From Crocinitomicaceae bacterium (GTDB lineage Bacteria; Bacteroidota; Bacteroidia; Flavobacteriales_G; Salibacteraceae), in assembly GCA_002713215.1 (NCBI GenBank), contig PAVO01000003.1, positions 1 through 44,031 on the forward strand: a stretch of 44,031 nucleotides of DNA, read 5' to 3'. The notes under the pieces were generated by a model, which ran no database searches, was not told the DNA's origin, and saw nothing but the letters and a program-made list of their open reading frames with translations. Below are positions 24,301 to 32,204 of the stretch, one piece after another (the stretch's first letter is position 1; the number at the start of each line of letters is the position of its first letter). Both the position numbers and the translations under genes were made by a program.

Positions 24301-24899
24301 ACCACTTGTTGGAGTATAAAGTGTCCGGCAGTAATGGATGCGAGGCTTCGAATATTCAATCGGTTGGAGTTCATACCCCAACTCCTATTGACATTATCAG
24401 TGGGCGAAGCCAGGTAGCTAAGAACAACGTTTACACCTATTCATTGAAGGCCGTTAATGGTGCCGCATACCAGTGGTTTATTAGTGGTGGAATAATTCTA
24501 TCTCAAACCAGCAATACAGCTATGGTAAAATGGGGGAATGGGAATAGCGGTTACTTATCAGTTATTCAAACAAATACAGTTGGTTGTCAGGATTCTGCAG
24601 TATTAAAAATTTCAATCAATGTTTTGGGTTCAGAGGAACAAAGTATACAGGGTAATAAAATCAGCCTCTTCCCTAACCCGGCAGATAATGAGTTCTCAAT
24701 AGATTTTGGTTCTCTACAAGGTGAAGTACAGCTTAAGATGTTGGACGCTTCTTTGAAGGTAGTTAAGGAAGAAAAGCTTGAACTAATTGATGGAAGTGTG
24801 TATTCACTGGATGTAAGTAATCTCAAGAATGGTATATATTATGTTCTGTTAAGCCATAAAGGAGAGTTTATAACAAACTCAGTGATTATTAGCCGCTAA
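21315..24899 (+). CDS. Large T9SS-secreted surface protein (SdrD-B, DUF7619-like, GCDS repeats)
   Basis: A 1,194-aa secreted protein. Order of parts: signal peptide to about residue 34; two beta-sandwich domains; an SdrD B-like domain at about 230-300 (GKVFYDINKNGIQNTGEKDV); a DUF11/DUF7619-type domain at about 450-590 (SYDPNDKQVSPPG ... NRAGIYFDFNPPVITNYAHS); three or four tandem repeats at about 600-800, each holding a PDGD or WIDG turn and a GCDS motif; PKD-like domains; and a C-terminal T9SS type A sorting domain starting at SLFPNPADNEF. In Bacteroidota such proteins are exported by T9SS and held on the surface or released, often as adhesins. The GCDS repeats recur in the minus-strand cargo gene at 26297-28804. 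No enzyme domain is seen. Confidence 0.9.
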   Translation: MTTFLFTIFSKYSRNIGALLLLLMFLGVQNLIAQTITTVSPNTGRIGQKLNLTISGTGLNFVSGSYSIQASFKRGSDSIPAPCQAVISGGAVAELYLDLSDTSYAAGLYNLELNSTDHGLLTLSNAFEIDTTRLLFTNPQKIYKPNSNVKVQIIGHKVKFNTVANNPFYFRNNDTIHTTLGATKGADTLEINVNLTSTSIREGNYDLHVLTSSGPLYLRNALEVLGTNISGKVFYDINKNGIQNTGEKDVPGVKLELLNYNKKAYSGPNGEYRFSNLDTGTYKVIRRPLSWMSTSDTQTIVVSSGNAFIANFGVYPIKEFIAIRGIVGRTRCADTARYTIRLQNFRTTSSNGVYYFVKDSLISFVGSTISSADSVKGDTAFFSYTNLDPMGAILQPVKCLFPSVSVLRVGATVRNYLHAYRVDGSGVKITNSDTSNTVKSINRCSYDPNDKQVSPPGYDSLGYIRITTPKLEYKIRFQNTGNDTAYRVQVIDTLSKDLKWSTFQFLESSHNVVTELDTLGIATFTFNNIFLVDSGTNEPASNGFLTFSIEPDSGLKDTTTIRNRAGIYFDFNPPVITNYAHSTFTVFKPIWTYSSQSICQGQVYTFPDGDTSSVATVDTSHFITRTDHDSSVVTTLSILPVHNSIKNDSICSGATYFFPDGDSSKVSTTDTSVFSNIHGCDSVIITNLIVKKADSIVSTISACDTYTWIDGKTYTSSNNSATMKFTNSKGCDSVVALNLTINPSVVTNKFDSICQGATYYFPDGDSSKVSTTDSSLFKHVNGCDSLIITQLTVHPNPTVSAGPDDTICAGDTFQLNASGGTTYSWSPSTGLLSTNVSNPKGTLTANQLYSVLGTDMNGCSASDQVNIIINNKSQVSLAALINACTSDPSFKLSGGTPAGGYYLGTGISNYSIFDPAVAGAGIHTIIYASALTGNCITRDTQNLIVLNGPQISWSTIGGTCLGDEPIELTAIPTGGTYTGNGISGGKFNPDLAGLGNHLLEYKVSGSNGCEASNIQSVGVHTPTPIDIISGRSQVAKNNVYTYSLKAVNGAAYQWFISGGIILSQTSNTAMVKWGNGNSGYLSVIQTNTVGCQDSAVLKISINVLGSEEQSIQGNKISLFPNPADNEFSIDFGSLQGEVQLKMLDASLKVVKEEKLELIDGSVYSLDVSNLKNGIYYVLLSHKGEFITNSVIISR

Positions 24900-25079
24900 T
24901 TTTAAAACTAGGTTACCACCTCGAAAGATCGAAGGGGTTTGTTACCAGGTTCACAAAAAAGCATTTTCGACTAATAAATTTTATCTACCTCACTTCCTAC
25001 GCACTAAAAACGTTATTGCTAATTTGGACATATACTAATTCCTAAATATGTTTCCTTTGTAACACTAATTAAACATATA
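24900..25079. other. Intergenic gap before the M23 peptidase gene
   Basis: No gene. A loose inverted repeat (CCTCGA ... TCGAAGG near 24920) follows the cargo gene stop, but there is no U-run. TTCCTTTG at 25052-25059 is one base from a -7 box, 20 bases before the TTG start of the next gene. Confidence 0.3.
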
Positions 25080-26300
25080 TTGTTTCATTTCAATAATACA
25101 TTTGGTTTCTTCCTGCTCCCTGCCCTGCTGTTGTTTGGTTTTGTTCTTCATTCTCAACAGCGGTTAGTAAATCCTTTGGCCGGCCAATATGGCAAAGACT
25201 TTATCCTGGTAAACTACGTCGATTGGGGCGTAGGATCAAGTGTTCAGGATCAATACTGCCTGGATAAGAGTTATAACGGGCATCAGGGAACCGACTATGT
25301 GCTCCAGCATTTTGTTACCATGGACAAGGGTATTCCGGTTTTAGCCGTGGATTCTGGTGTAGTAATTTTTGTAAAAGACGGAGAATTTGATCGTGAAAAA
25401 AAATCAGACACTTCTAAACACCTGGGCAACTATGTAGGCATAACCCATCCTGGAAAATTACAGACCTATTACGGTCACCTGAAGAAAGGAAGTATATTGG
25501 TGCAAGTCGGTGACCGTGTGGTTCCAGGGCAAAAAATTGCGCTGGTTGGAAGTAGTGGAAACAGTTCTGACCCCCACCTCCATTTTGAGTTGTGGTACGA
25601 TTCACTTTATTACATCGATCCATTTAAAGGCCCTTGCGGTAATGCAGGTTCTTATTGGAAAAATGAATTGGCTTACGACTCTAGTTTTTATGTATGGAAC
25701 AACGGCATACTCAATTTTAAACCTACCCTTGATACGCTAAAGGAGGGATTGACTACTGTAGATACAATTTATCCTGGTGACCAAGCCATAACTTTCTGGA
25801 GCCTGCTACATGGATTGCGCACAGGCGATTCAGTTTCTTTGGAGTGGTACACCCCCAGTGATCAGTTTTGGTTTCGCTACGATATTCAGCTAAATAGAAA
25901 TTGGTGGTATTACTACTATTGGTCATACATTGATGTGCCCAAAAAGAAAGAATTCGGCCTGTGGAATGTTCAATTAAAACGGAATAATGTACTGGTACTT
26001 AAAAAGAGTTTCTTTTTGATAAACCCACCAGACACTTCATTATCACAGGCCAATTTGATGCCGATCAAAAATGGGGACCTGAAAAGCACTATTAAAACGC
26101 TTGAGTCAACCTGGGAAGTTCACTCTCCCATAATTCCAGAGGCTGTATCGTTATGGAATGCGGATGGAAAACTCATCAAGAAGTTGAAACCCACCAGCGA
26201 TATAACTTTCTTAAACCGTTCGGGTCTCCCACCGGGCATTTATTTCCTCGTTATCCAAATTGGAACGGCACCTCAACGAATAAAAGTGAGTAACTTCTAA
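25080..26300 (+). CDS. Secreted M23 (LytM-type) metallopeptidase-like protein
   Basis: A 406-aa protein read from a TTG start; no in-frame ATG gives a signal peptide, whereas this start gives one at about 8-26 (FGFFLLPALLLFGFVLHSQ). The M23 domain spans about 55-190, with the zinc motifs NGHQGTDYVL (HxxxD) and DPHLHFELW (HxH) plus YYGHL. Family members cut peptide crosslinks in peptidoglycan or other glycine-rich peptides. The region from about 225 to 325 is beta-rich and of unknown fold, and the last 70 residues (AVSLWNADGKLIKKL ... GIYFLVIQIG) look like a short T9SS-type sorting domain. It ends convergently with the next gene, their stop codons overlapping by 4 bases. Confidence 0.85.
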   Translation: MFHFNNTFGFFLLPALLLFGFVLHSQQRLVNPLAGQYGKDFILVNYVDWGVGSSVQDQYCLDKSYNGHQGTDYVLQHFVTMDKGIPVLAVDSGVVIFVKDGEFDREKKSDTSKHLGNYVGITHPGKLQTYYGHLKKGSILVQVGDRVVPGQKIALVGSSGNSSDPHLHFELWYDSLYYIDPFKGPCGNAGSYWKNELAYDSSFYVWNNGILNFKPTLDTLKEGLTTVDTIYPGDQAITFWSLLHGLRTGDSVSLEWYTPSDQFWFRYDIQLNRNWWYYYYWSYIDVPKKKEFGLWNVQLKRNNVLVLKKSFFLINPPDTSLSQANLMPIKNGDLKSTIKTLESTWEVHSPIIPEAVSLWNADGKLIKKLKPTSDITFLNRSGLPPGIYFLVIQIGTAPQRIKVSNF

Positions 26301-28804
26301 TTTATCTCCAACCTGCAAGAATGATTTAGATTTCCTGAATTCACACGGAGCAGATACACTCCAGCCGGTAATTCCAGATTAAGCAGGTGAACCGGCCCGG
26401 CCTCTACCCTTTCCTGACCAATTAATTCCCCGTGCAGGGAATACAAGCTGATTTCTACATTTTCGAGGTCACCTAGTTCAAGGTAAACGCGATCGTGTGA
26501 AGGATTTGGATAAATGGACTTGCAATTGAACGGACCGTAGACCGGAACTACATAATAGTTTAATGGAATGCATTCTGATGTGTCTATACAACCATTCTGA
26601 GTGATCACCACTTGATAATTTCCATTTAGAACAGGCGTATAAGTCCTTTCATTGGCACCTAGAATACGATTTGTTTCAACACCACAAGAAAGCCATTGGT
26701 AGTTGGCATTTGTTGCCTGGGAAGTCAGAATGGAATCCTTTACCAATATCTCGTCGCTAGATACCTTTTTTATATCCAGATCCAAATGTACGGTGGAATC
26801 ACATCCACCGGAGTTGGTGAGAATGTATTTAGGGGCTTCGGTTGATGCATAATAGGTATTCCCGTCCAACCAGGTATACTGGTTACATGCTGTTGCCACA
26901 TCTACCGATGAACTTGACCTGCCGAGATTTAAATCCAGTTTCACAACTGAGTCGCAACCCAGCGAATTAATAAAGGTAATCTGACTGGTATCGTTGTCTT
27001 CGGTATAAGTTATTCCATCGATCCACTTCAATGAATCACAGGCCTTTATCCTTTCAGTTCTTTGACTTGAATTTATTTTAAGGTTCAGGCGAATAATAGA
27101 ATCGCATCCGGTTGAATTAGTTAGGATATACCTGGCAGTATCGTTGTTTGCACTATAAGTAACACCATTAATCCAGGTGTAGGCAGTACAGGAATTTACC
27201 GTATCAACCTTTTGATTTGAACGATTGATATTCAGGTTTAGGCTTACTAGCGAGTCGCACCCCTGTTTGTTTAGAAGCCTGAATTGGGCCGTGTTGTTGT
27301 TGCTTTTATAGGTAATACCATCAATCCAAACAATGGAGTCACAGGCCACTTGAGTGTCAACTCCGCCATTGGCACATTGATTTATTTTTTGAATGAAAGC
27401 TTCGTTTAGCGCATTGGAATTTAAGTTGAATACACCACTTCCCGGGTCAAGGTCCGCTATTTTGGTGTAGAGTCCGGTTAAATAGACATTCCTCTTGCCG
27501 TCAATGGCCATGGAATAACCTACATCACTCCCAGTTCCTCCCATGGAGCCTGCCCACAAAAAATTACCGTTTGAATCGAGTTGCTGAATGTAAGCATCAT
27601 AACTCCCAAGAGCAGTTAAATTATACGTGGAAACTCCAGGGTCAAAATCAACTGTTTTGCTAAAACTTCCGGTCGCAAAAACGTTTCCTGATCTATCCGT
27701 ACTCACAGAAGTTGAAGCATCGAAAGAGTTGCCGCCTGTGGATGTCGCCCATAGAAAGTTACCGCTGGAATTTAATTTTATCAAAAAGGCATCTGCATTT
27801 CCTTTTGGAGTTAGATTATAGACCGCACTTCCGGGATCAAAATCACCAATCACATGGAAGATTCCACTAACGTATATATCGTTATTTAAATCTATTGCAA
27901 CGCAATTTCCAGCGGTTATGGTGCTCCCAACTGATTTGGCCCAAATGAAGTTTCCGTTGGAGTCCAGTTTCTGAATATAGGTGTGATAGCTGCCTATCGA
28001 GCTTAAATTATAAGTTCCTGATCCCGGATCGAAATCTACTGTTCCTGTGTAAGTTCCTGTACTGACAACATTACCAAGACCATCAATTTGGATGTGCCTT
28101 CCAATATCTCCAAAAGTACTTCCCATAGATTTGGCCCAAATAAAATTTCCGGCCGAATCCAGCTTAAGAATATAACTGTCCTCTACTCCATTTGAAGTCA
28201 AAAGGGAAGTTCCGGTTCCAGGATCAAAATCTACCGTACCGCTAAAAAGCCCCGTTACATACACATTACCACTATTATCCGTGGTTACTGCAGAGCCTTC
28301 ATCAATGGATGTACTCCCAATTGTTCTGGCCCATTGAAAGAGACCATTTGAATCGAGTTTTACAATAAAACAATCATAAGAAGCATTTCCATTGGAATGT
28401 AAGTTATGGACTCCCGCTCCCGGGTCAAAGTCAACCGTATCACTAAACCTTCCTGTTACAAAGACATTATTTAATGCGTCGGTGGCAATACCATAGGCTT
28501 GATCATTTTGGTAACCGCCAAAAGATTTTGCCCAAATAAAATTGCCTTGATCGTCTAATTTTTGCACAAATACGTCCCAAACGCTGTTGGCCGATAAACT
28601 AAACACACCCGTCCCGGGATCAAAATCAACCGTGCCTCTGAATTGTCCTGCAATACAAACATTGCCAGACTTATCTGTTGCAATGGATTTACCTAAACTG
28701 TATCGATTGCCCTGTGTAGATTTTGCCCATTCAAGCACCGGATTCTGAGCCTGGCAAGGGCAAGAGAATGCAATAATCAATAAACCAACCAGGAATGATT
28801 TCAT
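26297..28804 (-). CDS. T9SS-secreted seven-bladed propeller protein with GCDS repeats
   Basis: I chose the ATG at 28804 because it puts the signal peptide (SFLVGLLIIAFSCPCQAQ) at the N-terminus; the protein is then 835 aa. From about residue 55 to 450 it has seven repeats of about 52 residues, each with a DFDPG turn, a YNL-type strand and a QKLDSNGNFIWAKS-type end. Seven copies suggest a seven-bladed SBBP-type beta propeller. Then come four repeats of about 48 residues containing WIDG.TY and GCDS. The end is a T9SS type A sorting domain (SIYPNPSHDRVYLEL). The GCDS block is shared with the cargo protein at 21315-24899. A surface or secreted binding protein is likely; the ligand is unknown. Confidence 0.88.
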   Translation of the reverse strand: MKSFLVGLLIIAFSCPCQAQNPVLEWAKSTQGNRYSLGKSIATDKSGNVCIAGQFRGTVDFDPGTGVFSLSANSVWDVFVQKLDDQGNFIWAKSFGGYQNDQAYGIATDALNNVFVTGRFSDTVDFDPGAGVHNLHSNGNASYDCFIVKLDSNGLFQWARTIGSTSIDEGSAVTTDNSGNVYVTGLFSGTVDFDPGTGTSLLTSNGVEDSYILKLDSAGNFIWAKSMGSTFGDIGRHIQIDGLGNVVSTGTYTGTVDFDPGSGTYNLSSIGSYHTYIQKLDSNGNFIWAKSVGSTITAGNCVAIDLNNDIYVSGIFHVIGDFDPGSAVYNLTPKGNADAFLIKLNSSGNFLWATSTGGNSFDASTSVSTDRSGNVFATGSFSKTVDFDPGVSTYNLTALGSYDAYIQQLDSNGNFLWAGSMGGTGSDVGYSMAIDGKRNVYLTGLYTKIADLDPGSGVFNLNSNALNEAFIQKINQCANGGVDTQVACDSIVWIDGITYKSNNNTAQFRLLNKQGCDSLVSLNLNINRSNQKVDTVNSCTAYTWINGVTYSANNDTARYILTNSTGCDSIIRLNLKINSSQRTERIKACDSLKWIDGITYTEDNDTSQITFINSLGCDSVVKLDLNLGRSSSSVDVATACNQYTWLDGNTYYASTEAPKYILTNSGGCDSTVHLDLDIKKVSSDEILVKDSILTSQATNANYQWLSCGVETNRILGANERTYTPVLNGNYQVVITQNGCIDTSECIPLNYYVVPVYGPFNCKSIYPNPSHDRVYLELGDLENVEISLYSLHGELIGQERVEAGPVHLLNLELPAGVYLLRVNSGNLNHSCRLEIN

Positions 28805-28929
28805 CACTGTAAATGTAATTGATTGATGTATAACTATTTGCATGAATTATTTACCCCATTATCAACAAAAGAAACACGACACCTTAATCATTTGAATGAG
28901 CGTCGTAATGCAGTCAATAAGACTGTCAA

Positions 28930-30225
28930 CTAACTTGGGTGCTTAATCACCCTTCTCGTCAATCGTTGACCATCCACTACTACCTCTAGTAAATAAATAC
29001 CATTAGGCACATCACCCACATCCAATTCATGATTCAAGGGCGTAAAACTTTTGACTTCAATTCCACTAAGATTAAGCAACCTTATGGACTGTACGTTCAA
29101 GCCTTTTAATCCTGTCACGTACAATTTATCGGTTGTTGGATTGGGGAATACTTGCAGCGCTCTACCCTGCATTTCTTCCAACCCTATAGTGGTATCTCTG
29201 TCTCCCGATCGCATAATTAATCCATTATCTCCAGCTACATAAGCTACTCCGTTAGCAAATAGTTTGGCCGCATGCAAGGGATGCGGTGCAGTAAGGAAAA
29301 ACCAATTGCTGGAATCCTTTATAATAACCACCCCGTTTTGACCATTGCTGGTAGCGGCAATGACTCCTATGTTGGGTGAAAGAAAACTCATTTCGTTAAT
29401 TACCGGATAATGAAACGTACGCGGAAAAGTAGCGTCGAGCACAAAGGTCTTTCCCGAATCGTAAGACACATACATGTTATTTCTTCCAGATGCGGTTGCC
29501 GCATACCACGTGTGATTTCCAGCATAAGCTACGGAAGTTACTCCAAAGCTATCCAGGTAAATGGAATCAGGTTTTGATGTTACAAAAGGATACCGGCGCA
29601 AATACCCATCGTCATGCCCAAAAATTGTTGAAAAACTGTCAGCAGCTACAGTAGTATACTTACCAGAATCAATTGAGTTTACCGAATCAGAAACCTGAAT
29701 GGAAAAAGGCCCGTTGTAGTAGTTATTATAAATTGCTTTTCCCTTACAGTTTTGTCCATAGGTATATAGGTTAACGTAACCATTCCCTCTAAGGGCTGGA
29801 AGAACCGAGAATCCAGATGCATTACAGAACTGATTTGAATCTGGGTAGGAAAACACCTTATAGGCTCCTCCTTCATTGTGCGTAGAAACTCCGTGATAGC
29901 CCTTTTCCCAGGTTAAGTATAAACCGGAATCCAGTGTACTAAACGAAAAGCTCGTATGAAAACCAATTCCCACCAGATTTCCATTATTACCCGGTCGCTC
30001 CCCTATGGCCGGTGGAGTTAAATCAACCCAGGTTTTTCCTCCATCCGTGGTTTTTTTAAACAAATAGTTATCGCCAACGATGTATCCCAATTCGGATGTG
30101 TGAAAATAAATGTCGTTTATATTTTTCGAAGTGTTGGCATTTAGAGTTTCCCATTTAAAATTAATCTGCGAACGGCCTGTTAAAGAAATACTCAATAGGA
30201 AAACGAGGATCGTACTATTTTTCAT
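28930..30225 (-). CDS. T9SS-secreted YCF48/BNR-repeat propeller protein
   Basis: The ATG at 30225 is preferred over the one 27 bases upstream because it starts directly with a signal peptide (MKNSTILVFLLSISLTGRSQ), giving 431 aa. The body shows YCF48/BNR-like propeller repeats, with GYIVGDNYLFKKTTDGGKTW near the start, YVSYDSGKTFVL in the middle and VAYVAGDNGLIMRSGD near residue 350. A T9SS type A sorting domain closes it (LQVFPNPTTDKLYVTGL ... GIYLLEVVVDG). No catalytic motif is seen. The neighbouring cargo gene on the same strand starts 126 bases further on with its own upstream gap, so the two are probably separate transcripts. Confidence 0.87.
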   Translation of the reverse strand: MKNSTILVFLLSISLTGRSQINFKWETLNANTSKNINDIYFHTSELGYIVGDNYLFKKTTDGGKTWVDLTPPAIGERPGNNGNLVGIGFHTSFSFSTLDSGLYLTWEKGYHGVSTHNEGGAYKVFSYPDSNQFCNASGFSVLPALRGNGYVNLYTYGQNCKGKAIYNNYYNGPFSIQVSDSVNSIDSGKYTTVAADSFSTIFGHDDGYLRRYPFVTSKPDSIYLDSFGVTSVAYAGNHTWYAATASGRNNMYVSYDSGKTFVLDATFPRTFHYPVINEMSFLSPNIGVIAATSNGQNGVVIIKDSSNWFFLTAPHPLHAAKLFANGVAYVAGDNGLIMRSGDRDTTIGLEEMQGRALQVFPNPTTDKLYVTGLKGLNVQSIRLLNLSGIEVKSFTPLNHELDVGDVPNGIYLLEVVVDGQRLTRRVIKHPS

Positions 30226-30415
30226 TGGAAAGAATTTTATACAAAGATTCAATCATCTCCTGTCAATCCATGGTACTTTACCACTAAATCATGGTGTTTT
30301 ACTGGCTCATTATGTTCCAACCCAATTTCCGCAGTTTAACAACCGTATATTTTATTCATCCTTTAATTCCCTAATTACATGGGGAACCATTCATTAGCTT
30401 CTTATTTTCGTAACT

Positions 30416-31015
30416 GTGTCGAGGATATATAGCTCTTGGATTAAATTAGTACTTCTTGTGATTATTGCCGCAGTATCAAGTACCACTAGTGCTCAGGTTC
30501 AATCAGTGGCAATATCTTACTACGGGCAAGGCTATATTCGACCCGGAGTTAAGGCTGGCGTGAATTATACTTTTCGTTCCTGGACCCATGCCTGTAAGGA
30601 TTCTTCCAAAATAAAAGAGCGATCCCTAATTCTTCAACCCCAAATTGGGGCCTACTGGAAACATAATAGCTATACAGGAGCTGTGCTAAATGCTGAAGGG
30701 GGAATTGTATTCCACTCTGCTTCCAAGAAAGTTTATTCGGCCTACACGGCAGGAATTGCCTATATGGCCCATTTTGAAGTAATGTCTTTTACGGCGGACT
30801 TCTCCGGGAAAATTGGAAACAAAAAATATGAGTTACGGAACTATTTACTTCCAACCATAAACCTGGAATACGGTTGGTTTCCATTAAACAACCTCGGATT
30901 GTTTTCTAAATTAACCATGGGTTGGCGCTTATCTCCAAACTATGACGCAACACTGCTTCCATCAGCGGAATTGGGCATTCGTTGGCGAATAAATAAACCC
31001 ACAGAAAGTGAATAG
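30416..31015 (+). CDS. Small outer-membrane beta-barrel-like protein
   Basis: A 199-aa protein read from a GTG start; the signal peptide (about 8-26, IKLVLLVIIAAVSSTTSAQ) supports it. The rest is a run of amphipathic strands (VKAGVNYTFRSW, LQPQIGAYW, AGIAYMAHFEV, PTINLEYGWF) that resembles a small eight-to-ten-strand barrel, ending in a basic tail. No family name comes to mind. The next gene, for a flavin amine oxidase, overlaps its stop by 8 bases, so both are made from one transcript. A structural or transport role for the oxidase is possible but unsupported. Confidence 0.7.
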   Translation: MSRIYSSWIKLVLLVIIAAVSSTTSAQVQSVAISYYGQGYIRPGVKAGVNYTFRSWTHACKDSSKIKERSLILQPQIGAYWKHNSYTGAVLNAEGGIVFHSASKKVYSAYTAGIAYMAHFEVMSFTADFSGKIGNKKYELRNYLLPTINLEYGWFPLNNLGLFSKLTMGWRLSPNYDATLLPSAELGIRWRINKPTESE

Positions 31016-32186
31016 AAGGGATTTTGCAAAACAGACCGCTTTGGTGGGTTTTGGCCTGGGAATTTGGCCCCAGTTATTGGTTGGTTGCAAGAAGGACAAA
31101 TCATGGGAAATTAACTTTAGTGGAAAGGTGATCGTTGTGGGAGGTGGGGCTGCAGGTCTAATGGCCGGATTCTACCTCAAACGATTTGGGATTGACTTTG
31201 AACTGCTGGAAGCCGGAAGCGACATTGGCGGGCGAACCAAGAAAACGGACAGTTTCGCAGACTTTCCCATTGACTTAGGGGCAGAATGGTTGCATACCGG
31301 ACCTAAGATATTTGGCAACTTATTCGATAATAACGGGCCAAGCGGTTCAATGGAAGTTATACCTTACACCCCAGCCACCATTTCGGTTTATAAGAATGGG
31401 GAACTAAAACAGAGAAATATTCGATCCTATTTTTACGGCGAGTATAAGTTTAAACGCTCTACCTGGTATGACTTTCTAAATTCCTATGTAGCCGCTGCCT
31501 TTCACCCTCAAATCAAGTTGAATACAGTCATTCAGTCTATCGATTACTCGGGCAGTAAGGTAGTATTGAAGGATCAAAATCAGGTGGAATATACTGCCGA
31601 TAAAGTATTGGTTACCATTCCAAGTATTAAACTAAAAACAAATTCGGTTACATGGAACCCAGCACTTCCCTCCTCTTTTACAACAGCTATTGGCAAAACC
31701 TATATGCCAGCTGGAATTAAAGTTTTTCTTCAGTTTTCGGAGAAATTCTACCCGGATGTCACCGATTTGGACGGAGAAAACGATGCCGAAACCATTTACT
31801 ACAATGCTACATTTAAAAAAGAAAGCAATCAACACGTTTTGGCCCTGTTCACGATTGGCCCGAGAGCGAAGGAATTAAACACCCTGGGTGATCATCAACT
31901 GATCATAAAAGATTGCATTCGGGAACTGGACGAGATTTTTGGAGGAAGCGCAACAGGGTATTTTATCAAAGGTGTCGTTCAGGACTGGACTGCGGAAGAA
32001 TACATTGGAGGATCTTATACTTTCTTTAATGGAAGAGAAAAGGATATACAAGCCGATCTATCTATGTCGGTTAACGATAAGGTGTTTTTTGCGGGTGAAG
32101 CGTTGCATTCAGGAAGCAGTGCAACTGTGCATGGAGCAGCCTTAGGTGGAAAAGAAGAGATCAAAAAGATATTGGCTTTAAGTTGA
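31008..32186 (+). CDS. Exported flavin monoamine oxidase-family protein
   Basis: A 392-aa FAD enzyme read from a GTG start that overlaps the upstream gene by 8 bases. The N-terminus is a Tat signal (NRRDFAKQTALVGFGLG) ending in LLVGC, a possible lipobox, so the folded, FAD-loaded enzyme may be exported and lipid-anchored. The dinucleotide fold is at about 40-75 (VIVVGGGAAGLMAGFYL, ELLEAGSDIGGRT), and the C-terminal FAD motif is VFFAGEALHSGSSATVHGA. AWL-type substrate-loop residues appear in DLGAEWLHTG. The family oxidises amines such as polyamines or aromatic amines, with electrons going to oxygen; the substrate is not determined. Length is slightly short for the family, within range. Confidence 0.88.
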   Translation: MNRRDFAKQTALVGFGLGIWPQLLVGCKKDKSWEINFSGKVIVVGGGAAGLMAGFYLKRFGIDFELLEAGSDIGGRTKKTDSFADFPIDLGAEWLHTGPKIFGNLFDNNGPSGSMEVIPYTPATISVYKNGELKQRNIRSYFYGEYKFKRSTWYDFLNSYVAAAFHPQIKLNTVIQSIDYSGSKVVLKDQNQVEYTADKVLVTIPSIKLKTNSVTWNPALPSSFTTAIGKTYMPAGIKVFLQFSEKFYPDVTDLDGENDAETIYYNATFKKESNQHVLALFTIGPRAKELNTLGDHQLIIKDCIRELDEIFGGSATGYFIKGVVQDWTAEEYIGGSYTFFNGREKDIQADLSMSVNDKVFFAGEALHSGSSATVHGAALGGKEEIKKILALS

Positions 32187-32204
32187 ATGTCTCGTAAAAC
32201 CCCA

